This document shows, piece after piece, positions 48,066-60,889 of a stretch of 64,000 nt of DNA. The notes under the pieces are model-generated. The model saw only the letters and a list, made by a program, of their open reading frames with translations. It had not been told where the DNA came from and ran no database searches. The position numbers were made by a program, and so were the translations under genes. The stretch comes from Muscardinus avellanarius (taxonomy: Eukaryota > Chordata > Mammalia > Rodentia > Gliridae). Numbering within the stretch: position 1 is the stretch's first letter; the number at the start of each line of letters is the position of its first letter. The stretch spans positions 25,462,826 to 25,526,825 of the forward strand of contig OY726561.1 of assembly GCA_963383645.1 (NCBI GenBank), in the 5' to 3' direction.

Positions 48066-48903
48066 AGTGAAATGACAACCTGGAGAATACATGTGCACAG
48101 TTCAGATATACCGGGAGGCAGTGACTACATGAGCCACCTTAGGTCAGCAGGTAAGTAGGGAAGGAGAATACAGAGGAATCATTTTGGAGGCCTGGTGGGC
48201 AGGACCTGAGAGGCCATAGCTGCGGGGACTGTCACTCAGTGCAAGATCAGTAACAGCAGCTGCAAGATGGAAGAGAAGCTCTTCAAAGGGGTCCTCGTGG
48301 GTATCCTGGTTGTTGGAACACATCTACACAGTGACTGTACAAATATTAACTTTGGCCTAAATGCAGGGACAGACAATGCCATGTTGAAGCAGTAAATATT
48401 GTCAATTACTACAAAATAAAGGCATTTATAGGTTGTTAGAACTTTTCTGATAAATTTATAATATTTTGTTTTTAAAATGGCTATAGCATTACAAACAAAT
48501 TTCTACAAACATAGGGATAAAAATTAAATTTAAAAATGACCAAGTTAAATAGAATAACACTATTTTGTTTGATGCCTACGATAAACAAATATCTAAGGAG
48601 GAGAGTTTTAAAACTTATCTTCTCTTGAGATTAAAGACATAGAGATAAAATGTGTTAATGGGCATGTTGAATTATATGAAAGTAAAGAAATCACTTTGTT
48701 GATTTTTCAAGCTCCAAAAGTTACCAGAAATGATAATGTATATTTTTATTTAAAATTAAGTTCAGATTGATATGTAAATAAATTTATGTATGAAGAGTGA
48801 ACTCTATTAGGAAAAATATTCCACGAGAATCATCATTTTAGATATAATAAATTTGATGTGAAAATTATTATAAGAATTAATTTGAATACTGTTATGACTT
48901 ATA
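48066..48903. other. No confirmed feature; a small ORF noted
   Basis: 48267-48395 (+) is a 42-codon ATG-to-stop frame with a hydrophobic N-terminus, and a consensus splice-donor-like 'caggtaagt' occurs about 115 bp upstream. No domain recognised and not called as a gene. Confidence 0.4.
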
Positions 48904-48915
48904 AAAAATTAATAA

Positions 48916-49105
48916 CTTGCCGGGCATAGTGATGCATGCTTGTAATCCCCGCGCTTGGGAGGCAGAGACAGGAGGATCGCGCAGGTTTGAAGCCAGTCTT
49001 GCTGGTTTAAGAGACCCTGTTTCTAAATAAAAATATAAAAAGTAGGTCTGGGAGTATAACCCAGAGATAGAAGGGTTTCCAGGAACCCCACTACCACCAA
49101 AAAAG
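48916..49105 (+). repeat. Composite SINE, subtype B, 12-bp target duplication
   Basis: 'aaaaattaataa' at 48904-48915 and 49106-49117. Confidence 0.92.
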
Positions 49106-49117
49106 AAAAATTAATAA

Positions 49118-49614
49118 AATAGGATTAGCAAGAAAACCATTATAAAATTTAAAAAAATCAAATGTTTGTCATTTTTACCTTTCAAGAGCAACTAATATAT
49201 CATCCAATTATATACATTGAAATTAAAGTGACTTAGTATACAGTTCTATGCATTGATAACTCAATAAAAATTTTTCTGAAATGTGAGGAGGAAAGGTCTA
49301 AATATCAGTTGAAATATCACATTATAAAATATTATTTTTCAATAAAGGATTATTTCATTTAATTATTTTAATTAGTAAATTTATGTTGTTATTTGTGTAT
49401 CACTATTGTCTCCATTACATTTTATAAATAATATTTTGAGAAAAACTATAATTTACTATCATTAATGACACTTAGCTTTTCAATTAAAAATAGTAACTAA
49501 AATTTTATTTTACATTAGGACTTAAAAATTATGTTGCTGCCATGAATTTGAGTAATTGATTTCAATCAGTTAAAAAAAGAATGGATGAAGAATATGAGGT
49601 AGAAAATAGAAACA
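49118..49614. other. No recognised feature
   Basis: Very AT-rich. Confidence 0.5.
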
Positions 49615-49615
49615 A

Positions 49616-49865
49616 TTGCTGGGTGTGGTGGTACATGCTTGTAATCCCAGTAATTGGGAGGCTGAAACAGGAAGAATGCAGTTTTGTGGCCAGTCTCAGC
49701 AACTTAGTGAGGTACTCCACAACTTATTGAGACTGTTTCAAAATTTAAAATTTTTAAAAAACTAGTGCTGGGTTAGGTAGAACACTCCTGGGTATCCAGG
49801 GTAGGTAGAATACCCCAGTGCTGTGTGTACATGCACAAACACACACAAACACACACACTCAAACA
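49616..49865 (+). repeat. Composite SINE, diverged, with CA-rich tail
   Basis: The 7SL-like head is clear. The tRNA-like half carries a short duplication of 'gggtaggtagaata'. A CACAAACA tail follows. Confidence 0.8.
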
Positions 49866-50611
49866 CAATAATATATATAAACAATTATTTTGTGATGCTT
49901 CTTTTGGTAATACATAGAATATAAATAAATAAATCAATGAAGGAGAGAAATGAAAAACAATAGAACCTCAAAAAAGGAGGACACAAGAGCAGATGGAGGG
50001 GAAAGGAGAGACCATTATTTTAAGATGGATTCTTTTTTTCTGATAAAAAGCTTTTCTTATGGTAGAGATTAAAAACTTATAAACTTATATATAATCACTG
50101 TGTACTTAAATGTTTTCTTGAATTTATATGCACCCTGAACATTTCTTATATGCCAATATCTATATGTGGATAAAAATGAACACCAAGCATATTAATATAC
50201 ATTGTATAGAATAAGTTTCTGCTATACATGTGTTTTGTGGATTTTCTTGTGAGAGAGGACTTTGATAAATTAAAATCAGGTCATTCTCAATTACTAGGGA
50301 TTCTGAAAGATCTAAATGTTTTATAAATAGCTTGGATAAAATACTTCATAAATTGATATGATAAAAGTACATAATTCAATTGAAATCCATTAATGTTAGC
50401 AAAAGGAAACATGACTTTTTTTACATATGTAAAAGACAACTCTTTATGGAGGGATGAAATAAAGTAGGAGAGGGTCTTACATTATAGGCATATTCTATTG
50501 TAGAATAATGCCTTCCTTAGCAACACAGCTGTTTTCATGTTCATGTCCATGGGGAAGAATTTCTCCTGGTTTATTTCTATTCATTACACATTATCTATTC
50601 AAAAGCAGCCT
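49866..50611. other. No recognised feature
   Basis: Nothing supported. Confidence 0.5.
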
Positions 50612-50788
50612 AACGCCGGTAGTGGTGGTGCAAGCTTGTAATCCCAGCGCTCCGGAGGCTGACACAGGAGGATTGCACAGGTTCCCAGCCAGCTCCAGCT
50701 ACTTAGTGAGGCTCTCAGCAACTTAGTGAGACCCTGTTTCCAAATAAAATATAAAATGGGTCTTGGAGTATAGCCCAGAGGTAGAAAA
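50612..50788 (+). repeat. Composite SINE, subtype C, 3'-truncated
   Basis: Stops within the tRNA-like half at 'agaggtagaaaaaa'. Confidence 0.87.
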
Positions 50789-50879
50789 AATTTCCTATTG
50801 TCCAATCCAATCTAGACTAGAGATAGTGATTATTTTTCTTATAGCTAGTGTAGGTGTGAGGCTTTGAAAAATCAAAACA

Positions 50880-52180
50880 GAAGAAATTTACCTTAATATT
50901 ATAAAGACAATATACAATAAACCCATAGGCAACATCATATTTAATTGTGAAAAGTTGTGAGAATTCCCTTTAAAATAAGGAGCAAAGGAAGAATGCTCAC
51001 TATCCCCATTTCTTTTCAAAATGCTATTCAAAACTCCAGTCAGAGGTATAAGGCAAAAGAAGAAAACCAAAGGAATACAAATAGAAAAAGAAAACTGTAA
51101 TTATATTTATTTTCAGATGATATCCTCCTATACTTAGAAGGCCCCCAAAATAAAATTCAACCAAAAGACTTCTAGAACTGATTAACAAATTCAGCTAAGT
51201 ATTTGAATATAAAATCAATCTAAAATTTTTCTCTATCAGATTTTCTCTATGTCAGTGATGAATCAATTGAAAAAGAAATACAGAAAATAATACATGCATT
51301 TACAATAAAAAACCTGCAACTAAATCTAACCAAGAAAATATAAAATTTCTACAATGAAAACTATAAAACTTAAATAAATTGATGATCTTAGAAGATGGAA
51401 TTTTGAGATAGCACTTAACCTCAATTAGAACGGCAATCATTAAAAACACAAATAATAACAAATGCTGTTAAGGAAGTGGAGAAGCATGAACTCTGATACA
51501 CTGTTGGTATAATTGCAAATTAGTGTAACCCTTTGGAAATCTGTTCCAGAGTGTCCCCTGAAGAAAGAGAATAAACCTACCATATGGCCCGGCTATACGA
51601 CTCCTGGGTATCTATCAAAAAGAACTGAAATAAAATGACCATTGTAATGCATGCATATCTATTTTTATAGCATCACAATTCATAATAGCTAAACTATGGA
51701 ATCAGTCTACGTCTCTGTCAACAGATAAATGGATTACAGAATTATTGGATACACATACAGTGGAATTCTACTCAGCAATAAAGAAGAAAAATTTATACAT
51801 TTGCAGAGAAAAAAATTCACTTGCAGAGAAATGGATGGAACTGGAGAACATTATGCTAAGTGAGATATTCAGTCACAATAATTGAAAGGTTGGATGGTTT
51901 CCCTCATATGAACTTGGGAGAAACTGGGACACAGGAAAAACTCCAGACAAAGGAAGAGAAACTCTAGTGGCATTTTGAAGGAGACTTATGAGGAAGGCTG
52001 GGGAAGGGAGGGAGACTAGATGAGGAAAACACTTCAAAGGACATGATGCACGTGCACAAGTTCATCAATGCTAATTAAAGTATTTTGCATGGGGAGGGAG
52101 ACAGAGTAGAGTGGGAGCTGGGGGATCTCACTGAGTTCTGTGTTCAAGAGTCACCCAGTATGAGTTGGAAGAACAAAATG
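50880..52180 (+). mobile_element. L1, 5'-truncated with internal deletion
   Basis: ORF2 at 50880-51395 jumps at about 51396 to a more 3' part of ORF2, then the 3' UTR to about 52180. No intact frame. Confidence 0.78.
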
Positions 52181-52439
52181 GGGAACTCAGACGTTAGTTC
52201 CTCTTCTTCTTCTCCAGAGAACATGAAATCCTCTGTTTTGTTTCATTATGCACCCAGATTAAGCCAGTTTCATTAGGTAGGAAAACCTCTACCAGTACTA
52301 TCAGTAATGAGCTGAATGATTTTGGACTCAGAATTTTGTTTTACAGACTTAACTTGCTTAATCAAATAAGTCACAATCACCAATGTAGGCATTTATCAGT
52401 AATAAAGTCAATATTTTTTGTTATCTTTTTTCCCTGTTT

Positions 52440-52785
52440 TTTAAATATATTTTTAATGGTGTATTGTAGTCAAACATCTCAATGGAATACAAGACTTGTG
52501 AGGATATACAAGCACATCACCCAACTAGCCTTTATCTGATCCCCATCCCATTTCTTCCTTCTCCCTCGATCCCATGCTTGATTTAGTGATTGACTTTGAT
52601 AAATTTAAGTACATCATGTGCTATAAAGAGATTCCATCTTCCCCCCTCCCATTCTTTCTGATAGGTCACCTTAACTGCTCCTCCAAAGGGCCCTTTCTTC
52701 AACTAGATTTCCTCCTATTACCCATTTCTTCCAGTTTTTGCATATTAGGGAAAGCATCTGATTTTTTATCTTCTGTGATATTTCC
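52440..52785 (-). repeat. L1 3' UTR, subfamily A, end of the composite
   Basis: 'ttaatggtgtattgtagtca' reversed is the L1 tail. Homology ends at about 52785, where the VNTR starts. Confidence 0.82.
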
Positions 52786-52789
52786 CTGT

Positions 52790-53335
52790 GGATGGTGCAT
52801 TGCAGGCTCCGATCCCACTCTCGAAGACCCCGGCACCTGCCTCACTGCATGGCAGGTGCTGATCTCTACGTCACTGATCCCAAAACCAGCCTCACCTCAT
52901 GTCAGGCTTTAATCCTGGCCTCACAGGCCTTGGCACCAGCCTTACCACCCAGCATTTTCCTATCCTGGCCTCAGAGGTCCTGGCAATGGATTCACTGCAA
53001 GGCAGGCTTCAATCCCAGCTTCGGAGGCCCAGCAATGGCCTCACCTCACCGGCAGGCTCCGATCCTGTTCTCTTTGGCCCCGGCACTGGCTTCGCCAAAT
53101 GGCAGTTTCCTACCCTGGCCTCACAGGTCGCAATACCGGCCTCGCTAAGCGGCAGGCCCTGATCCTGGCCTCTAAGGTCCAAGCACTGGCTTTGCTGCAT
53201 GGCAGGTTCCAATCCCGGCCTCGCTGGCACCAGCACTGACCTTTCCGCCTGGCAGGCTCCTATCCTGGCCTCAGAGGCCCTGTCACCTGCCTCACTGTGC
53301 AGTGGGCTCTGGTCTCTGTCACTGTGAGCAGGTTG
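52790..53335 (-). repeat. 50-bp GC-rich VNTR, about 10 units
   Basis: Units begin near 'ggcaggct' and include 'atcctggcctcagaggccc'. Spacing is 49-51 bp, with divergence between units. Confidence 0.9.
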
Positions 53336-53630
53336 TCTACAGATGTTCCCTTTTTTCTTCCATTTTTTTTTTTTTTAATATGAGAAAGCAATACATGTCT
53401 TTTGCAAAACCTGGGAGCTCGAATACCTGGTGGCAATGAATTTGTCTCCCCTCCGAAGGCAGAGGTCCACAGCTTCACTACAGAGAGCAGGCTCTGCTGC
53501 TCCACGTGTACCCTGGCCTCTCACACACTGTGCAGAGGAGCACAGTGGCCAAGAGGCCCTATTTCTTTCAGAACACACAGCATGGCAGCCCAACCTGGCT
53601 ATGCGGGGCTCCCTCTGATATGACCCAAAC

Positions 53631-54268
53631 ACTTTTACCACTTAGCATATTGTCCAGAATTCCAAAGCATGTGGGGCAGGAACAGTCTACCTTTGGGGAT
53701 ATTTCCTCAAAAGATCAAGGTGTATTAGACTGGATCTGTCTGCCCTTCCAAACACTGGTCACCACCTCTGCCGCTGCCGCTGTCAATTAGGTTCTCTCCT
53801 GAATACCTTTCCCATACAGCATGTTGTCCAGAATTCCCAAGCATGTGCGGTGATAGCATTCTACCTTTGGGGAGATTTCTTCAAAAGATCAAGGTAGATT
53901 GGATCGGATCTCTGCCTCTCCCAACTACTGGTTGCTGCTGTCTTGGTTCTCTCCCAAATAACTTTCCCACACAGCATATTTTCCAGAATTCCCAAGCTTG
54001 CACAGCAGTAGCAGTCTAACTTTGGGGTGATTTCTTCAAAAGTTCAAGGAGGATTAGATCCGATCTCAGCCTCTACCAAATACTGACCACTGCTGCCTGG
54101 TTCTTCCCTGAGCACTTTTCTTACGTGGTATGATGTCCAGAATTCCTAAGCATGTGCCACAGGAGCAGTTCTCTTTTTCGGAGATTTTTTTCAAAAGTTC
54201 AAGGTGGATTGGATAGGATTTGTCTGCATCTCCTGAATCCTGGCTGCCGCCACCGCCATCTTGGCCCC
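53631..54268 (-). repeat. Four tandem monomers of about 155 bp
   Basis: 'gtccagaattcc'-type starts recur near 53653, 53829, 53979 and 54136, followed by 'tttcttcaaaagatcaagg' variants. The end of the 54116-54268 unit holds a YY1-like site ('ccgccatcttgg' reversed). Confidence 0.88.
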
Positions 54269-54863
54269 TCTTCAATATTTTTTATTAAGAGAAGACAGTA
54301 TGTATGTTTTGAAGAGGTGAGATCATGCACTCAGAAGCAAGAATTTTATCTGCCCTCCAAGAGTGGAGGCCACAGCCTCACACTGCATAGAGCAGGATTT
54401 GCTGTTCCGAGGGCATCCCGGTCCCCAGCACAGCATAGAAGATCGCGGCGGCCAGGCGCACTGAGCTCCCCAGGACACGCGCGGCTGAGCTTTCCGCCTG
54501 GCACTGTTGGGCTTCCTCCACCATGCCCGGATCATTTTTCTTACAAGGTATGTTGTTAAGAGTTCCCCAACATGCACGGCTGAAGCAGTCTTTAATCTTT
54601 TTTGGGTTGTTCTTCCAATAATTACTTTTCTTGCGTGGTGGGTTCCCCATTGTCGTCTTGCTTCTAATTTCACCATTATCCACTCTCTCTCCTGTATTCT
54701 AGATAGGAAGTAATGGCTGGAACTGTCTCCTTAAGTTGTCTCAATCAGATATTAAACCAAAATCTGTTGTCCAGGGCTTCTCAGAAGAATGCATATCCTA
54801 TTCGGCAGCTGCAATCATCACTGCAATAGTGGCTGCCACCATCTTGAATATCTCTCTTTTTTT

Positions 54864-55949
54864 TTACTTTGTAGTCATTGTGCAGCTGGTTTAGAGTTAA
54901 AATGGGTCCTGTTCCAATCTTCAAAGCCTTCAAATTATTAAATAAAACAACTTATTTTCTTCTAGTACTCTTTGATTTCTAAGCATTATTTTTATTTAGA
55001 GCATTTAATTTGTGTTTTATTGGTGTAATGTATTCATTTATTTAAATGTATTATAGTATCTTTTCATTCTTCCTGGTTTTTATTTCAAATTGTTTTTCTC
55101 TTCTAATTTTGTTTTCTATTCTATTTTTATTTTATTTATTATGTATTGCTTTTGTTTTATCTTATTAATTTATTGTGATAAAGTTTTCCTTGACATGCAT
55201 AATAATTCTTCATTTTCTATACTTATGAATAAGGAACTACAATTTCAAAATACAGAACGTTTTGATAATTTAGAGTGTCACTGTATGATGACTGGGTAAG
55301 AGGCAAAGCTTGGGTGGGAAGATTCAGATACCTCTACCTTTAAATATTTTCCTTTGAATAAATCAATTTCTGTAAGTCTCAGTATTCTAAACATTGTGAA
55401 TGTGTGTGGGTGGGTTGAGGGGATTATAAACCTCAATGTCATCTCTTTGGAGTCTAAATGACACACTGTATACTTTACCATGTACTATACAGCAGTTTCT
55501 TCTAATTATATGTTTTGCATTTTTTGTTTTTAATGTCAATTGAAGTTTAAAATTATTAAATAGAAAATTATAGAAATAAACAATTCATTTTACAGATTGT
55601 GTGCCATTCTTAATAGTGTGATGAATGCTCATATTTCACCTGAAATGTGAACCATTTCTTTTCCCAGTTTACCCACTCCACATATGCTTCCCAGCCATTA
55701 TTAGTCACTGAGTAGTCTCCTTGGTTATGAGATGATCTGTCATGATATCACAAGATGTGTACTCAAATAACCCTTACTTTCATTACTAATGATCCTAAAT
55801 TCCAAAAGTAATAGTCCTGGCATTTCTGCTATATAAAAGTGTGGCCAGAAGTAAGATTTTTTTAAGTGAAAAGATAAAAATTCTTAATAAGAAGAGAAAA
55901 AATTGTATGCTGACATTGCTAATATCTACAGTTATTTGTTTTAATGTTT
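54864..55949. other. No recognised feature
   Basis: AT-rich unique-looking DNA. Confidence 0.5.
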
Positions 55950-56010
55950 TGCTATGCCTGTCTCAGTCTTCCAAGTACTGGGATTACATGTATGCCACCA
56001 CAAATGGTTA
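55950..56010 (-). repeat. Composite SINE head fragment
   Basis: Reversed 7SL-like 'aagtactgggattacatgta' only. Confidence 0.7.
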
Positions 56011-56919
56011 GACAATATTCTTCTTTATGGTAAGTATTTTAATTGCCTTTCTAAAGCAATGGAAAGAATGGCTATAGTTAATTTGTTTTTTCCAAAATAT
56101 TTCAAGCTTATTTTAAGTCCATTTTGAAATTAGTTTAAGGAACTTTTAAGGCTTATTGGAAAGATATAAGTGTGTCATTGTAATTAAGTCATGTTTGAAA
56201 TGCTTCATCTGTTTTAGAAAAATTGAATGCAAGGATTAGCACTTACATTTAGAAGTACATAAGGAAACACAGACATACTAATCCACATTCTCCTCTCCCT
56301 ATTCTAGGAAAAGAATAATTACTGGCATCTCTATTTTGGCATTTCCATCTTTCACAATCTACTGGGGTTCAGGAAGAGGAGAGAATACAAAGTCAAGATA
56401 ATTATTTAGAGGGGAAAGGAAAAGATGATAAATCTTTTGTTTTGTGATTTTTTGGGCACTTTTGTAAAATCTGCTGATGGTACAGTTTTACACTAGGAAT
56501 GAATAAAGAGAGGCTGACTTTGCCACATTAATATATCTATCAGACAATTGTAGACAGAGTACAAAGCATATTTCCCATTCAGAAGTTTTTGAACTATAAA
56601 ATTCAAGTGTATTTGTTTCATTTTTATCAGCCTTTGAGATTTTATAATAAAGCCAACACTGGAGTTACCAGAAGTTAAAAGAGTTTTGTTTCTCACATTT
56701 TGGATATCAAAGGTGGTAAACTTGATGTTGGTGCCTACATTTTGTTATCCCTGAAAGCAATAACAATTATAAATCAGATTCTTGTGGTGAACAAGACAAT
56801 TAAAAATTTTAAATGGTTTATTTCATTTGTCAATATTCTATTAGTGAAATTTTTATATTATATTTCTGTGACTAGTACTGTTCATATCTGTGTTGTGATT
56901 TTTTTTTCTCAATTGATAT
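56011..56919. other. No recognised feature
   Basis: Nothing supported. Confidence 0.5.
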
Positions 56920-57260
56920 CTTTCTTTAGTAGTGCATTGTAATCATACATCATAATGAAATTCAGAATGACAGAGACATATATGCTCACAGCACTTGGTA
57001 AGTCTTCCCCCCAACTCCCACCCCACTCTCTCACCCTCCTTGTGCACAACATTGAGATTGGCATTGATAATTTTGTATATGTAGATGATGTCCACTGAAG
57101 TATTTTCTTCTTCAAATCTTTCTCACCCAACCTCTCTTCCTTCCTTAGGACCCCTGTGTCACTGCACTAGGAGTTCTCCTTCTTTGTCTAGAGTCACTTT
57201 TTTATTCAGTTACTCCCTATCTTAAACATATGAGGAAAAACATTCTCTTTGTATTTACAT
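56920..57260 (-). mobile_element. L1 3' end, subfamily A, diverged
   Basis: 'gtagtgcattgtaatcatac' starts the reversed 3' UTR; 5'-truncated near 57260. Confidence 0.75.
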
Positions 57261-57334
57261 ATTAATAACGTCTTCATTTTTTTCTACATTTTTTTTACAG
57301 TACTGTTACTCTATTTTACATCAGGAATGTCATC

Positions 57335-57643
57335 CAAATATTCATTTATTAAAGACTTGTCCCCAGCTTGTTGTGCTATTTGGAGGTGAAACAACATTTA
57401 TGGAATGGGGTCTAATGTGGACTAGATAGTCTTCAGGTCACTGGGGATGTGCCCTTACACAGAATTATGGGATTTTGTTTCACTCCTTTCCTGGCCATGA
57501 TGTGAATGGCTTTGTTTCAAGACACATTTCCACTACCTTTCAATAGGCCAAAAGCAATGGGACCATTTGATCATGTACTAAAACATACAAGACTGTGTGC
57601 CCAACATTTTTTCTCTTTGTAAGTTGATTATCTCAGGCATATA

Positions 57644-57696
<53 letters not shown>

Positions 57697-57712
57697 GGAA
57701 AACTGACTAACA
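57335..57712 (+). repeat. MaLR-type LTR, 3' part
   Basis: 'cttgtccccagcttgttgtg', 'gtcttcaggtcactggggat', 'gttgattatctcaggcat' and a terminal 'ggaaaactgactaac' match a mammalian MaLR LTR in order. A (TA)n of about 50 bp (57640-57691) has expanded just before the end. Confidence 0.65.
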
Positions 57713-58675
57713 GTTATAATGTTCATGAAATATTCAGATATATATATTTCATTTTTACATTATTTTATATTTACTTACAATTTCACCATTTCCAGGTATT
57801 TCCTAAATCTTCTAGCATCTTTTATTTTATTTCATTATTTTTGTCAGTACAGGATAAACAACGCTATATGAAGACTATGGGGAACACAAATGACTTAAGT
57901 ATAAATGAAAGGATAAAGTCAATACACAGATCTTTGCAAGAACTATATATTCTATCAACCTAGCAAAAATTATGTATATATTTTTCTAAAACCACTTATT
58001 TTATACTGTTACTTCTATTATCAAAGCATTTTGGACAAACCAAAAACTATCTGTTTAAATAGCAGTATATTAAAAAATAAGGCATCTCCTTTTGAACTGA
58101 GGATAAGACTCTAAAACACTGCCCAGAACTCTCTCCCTTTTTGGTTTATTTTTCTTGCAGGCATTTACTTGGAAATGGGATAAAAATATATTGCTTTGGG
58201 GAAAATTCTCCATGGAATATTTTTTACATGTCTATTTATAGTAAGAAAGAATATAAAATGGATAAAATATGACTTTAACTTGGAATCCTGTGGCAAAATT
58301 TCCCAATATTCTCACTCCTCAGCTGAATCTGTTAAGTCTCAAGTTTCTGAGGAATTTACAGTTCTTTAATAATTATACTGAGCACTGTTGACTCTCACTA
58401 AATTAGGAGGTATTTATCAGAAAACAGAAACTACACAAAAGATGTGGAAAGGTGGGTCAGACACAAAATGACAAAATGTCTGAACTGTTAATTATTCCAT
58501 ATAGGACTGGTTAGGCAGGAGATCCATCTGTTGATAAGACACCAGGAATTATACAAGAGAACAATCTTTTTGGGTACTATTCAAGAGAGCAATCTCCTTG
58601 GGCACTGTTAGCTATCACATCTGTAAATAGACTAAAAGGACAATCTCTTTAGGCACTCTTGGCTGTCCCTAAACA
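57713..58675. other. No gene; short imperfect tandem repeat
   Basis: 58556-58670 has three copies of a 'caatct-tt-gg-act' motif. Otherwise unrecognised. Confidence 0.5.
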
Positions 58676-58699
58676 TTTTTTTTTTTTTTGGTGTTACTG

Positions 58700-58960
58700 G
58701 GGTTTCTGGATTATCCAGACAAAGAAATATATTTTCTCTCATATGCAGAAACTACAAAGTAATCAGAATAGCAGAGGGATTTCAGATAATGAAGGAGAAA
58801 CTCCACTGGAACCAGTGAGATGCTTTAGGGGAAGAAGAGAGAAGAGGGAAGATAAATGAAATGAAGGAATCACTTCCATTGACATTTTGTAAATATATGA
58901 CAATACCAATGTCAAGTTCAATATCTTGTATGGTGAAGGATGGAAAATGGGAAGGACAAA
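58700..58960 (+). repeat. Old L1 3' region
   Basis: 'ttttctctcatatgcagaaa' and purine-rich 3' UTR-like sequence, preceded at 58672-58700 by a reversed SINE tail fragment. Confidence 0.55.
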
Positions 58961-60889
58961 AATGGATATCTACTGATAAGGCCTTGTCAGGAGGACCAGG
59001 GAGATAATAAAATCTCCCTAAATCATCATCTGTCTGCCCAGACAATTCCAACATCACCTACCTCTTCTTATTCATGCTCACAAAATTCTCCTTAAATAGA
59101 AGAGCCATGAACTTTCAAAAGAAAATTCTAGAGATGGCCCACATTCTCTCCCTTGGGTATATATTTCTTACGTTTTTAGATAAATTCCCACCTATGTCTC
59201 TGACTAGATTATGCTGAAATTAATTTTCATCACATAAGCTATGAATGCACTGGTTCTGTGTTGGGTTCTCCTCTTTCTCCCCAAATGAGAATTGCTCAAT
59301 ATTCTTCATAAAATCAACCTTTTTTTCTATGACATATTAGTAGGTTTTGCTTACACTGTCTTTCCAATTATGTTATATAACACATCTTGGAAGACAGAGA
59401 GAGAGAAAGAAGAATTATTTCCTCTCCAGGATAATGTCTCCCTCCAGGCCAAAGGTTAGGTAGGTTTTCTAAGAATCCCTTTTATAAAATTGGGAAATTC
59501 TTAAACTGATTGTGTCTCAGCTCTGATGCAATTCCACAATGTGTAGCATTCATCTGTGCCCATATTTGTATCTTCCCCATGGGATTTTTGGGGCAACAGG
59601 AACCAAAGCAAACTTGAATGGCATCCTGCATTCTTTGATCCAAGAATCTGTTGTCTTCTGATATGGTAACAAACATGTTAAAATCACAGTTCTTGTCAAC
59701 TCTAGAAATGATAATAAGATAGAATGCAATGTTGACCTGGTTTTCTGAAAAAAGAAAGAACAAGAATCTATCCATGTTAGAGTTTATGAAAATAAATCTT
59801 GGGGTTACATAGCAAATATTCTCAAGTTGTGAACAAGAGGAATCGAGTATAGGTATGAATCACCCCTGATGTCTTACCTTTTAATGATGCTGAGTAGCAG
59901 GTTGTAAAGAAACAAGGAATCTAAATGAGTTTTTGTTTTTATTTGCTTCTCTAGAAAGAATGGTAGAGGGGAGAAGAGCTTGTACATGCCTAAACTAAAA
60001 AATATAGAAACTTAATTGATTAATCTCTTCTTGAAATGGAAAGCAAAACAGACACATGTACAAGCTAGAAGCTATTCTATTTCTTTATATCTACTGTTTT
60101 CTTACTGTGCATCTACCCTCAACTCAGCTACTGCAAGAGGGAGAATAAATATTCGGAAAAACTTTGGTGAAAGAATTCATGCTTGATTTTCTTTGCCCAT
60201 GTCACTATTCTACCCAGACTTGTAATGAAGAAGAGACATGTAGACTCACCTGCTAGGTTTTGGCCAGAATCACAGTGGAAAAACAAATAAAACACAATCA
60301 TGGGTTTATGATTGTGAATGAATTAGGTTCATTGGGACTGTTAAGTGTACTACTTTTTTGTGCTGCTATCCTAGTAGGAGTTAATTGGTTATATGTCTGA
60401 ATTTTCATATCCCACAATTGAAAGAAACTTTTTTGTCCTTTGTCACCAATCAGGAGGATATGGCATGAAGGATGTAGCTCCTCCTGTTAATAACCAGGAC
60501 CTTAATTAACTATATGACTTTTTACTTAGTGTCACAACAGTAGCAAAAATATCAGCTGTACTTCCTGCAATGTTTTCATGTCTGTCAGCAGAAATAGCTG
60601 ATAAAATCCGCCAAAATGTAGGAGTTTTAGGGGACTCTAAGAAGATTCATGATTATTTCTGTCCAACATCCAAGAAAAAAATCATTGTCTCTCATACCCC
60701 TGCCACCAATAGAAGCCTACCACATTGTTCACCATTTGAGGAATAGAGACAGAACGAGTCACTGGAATTAATGATTTTGTTAACCAGAACCTCTGTCAAA
60801 AGAAAGTATCTATGCAAAGGTGGGGGTAAAACCTTGGGGCTCCCTCATTCAGGCACCAAGTACTCCTCATTTATGTGATTTTCGTATGT
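58961..60889. other. No recognised feature
   Basis: About 1.9 kb of unique-looking DNA. A 97-codon minus frame at 59482-59775 has no recognised domain. Confidence 0.45.

Larger units (their letters stand above)
52440..54862 (-). mobile_element. Composite ORF-less retrotransposon: YY1 motif / monomers / VNTR / L1 3' UTR
   Basis: Read right to left: 5' end near 54862 with 'caagatggtggcagcc'; a partial monomer (about 54536-54660); a block (54285-54535); four tandem units of about 155 bp (54268 to 53631); a second, diverged copy of that block (53395-53630); a 50-bp GC-rich VNTR (about 52790-53335); then an L1 subfamily A 3' UTR (52440-52785) ending in an A-rich tail. No ORF1 or ORF2 remains. It could be an L1 5' UTR of monomer type joined to a 3' UTR by deletion, or a true non-autonomous composite family analogous to SVA. 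I see no clear target duplication. Confidence 0.65.
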
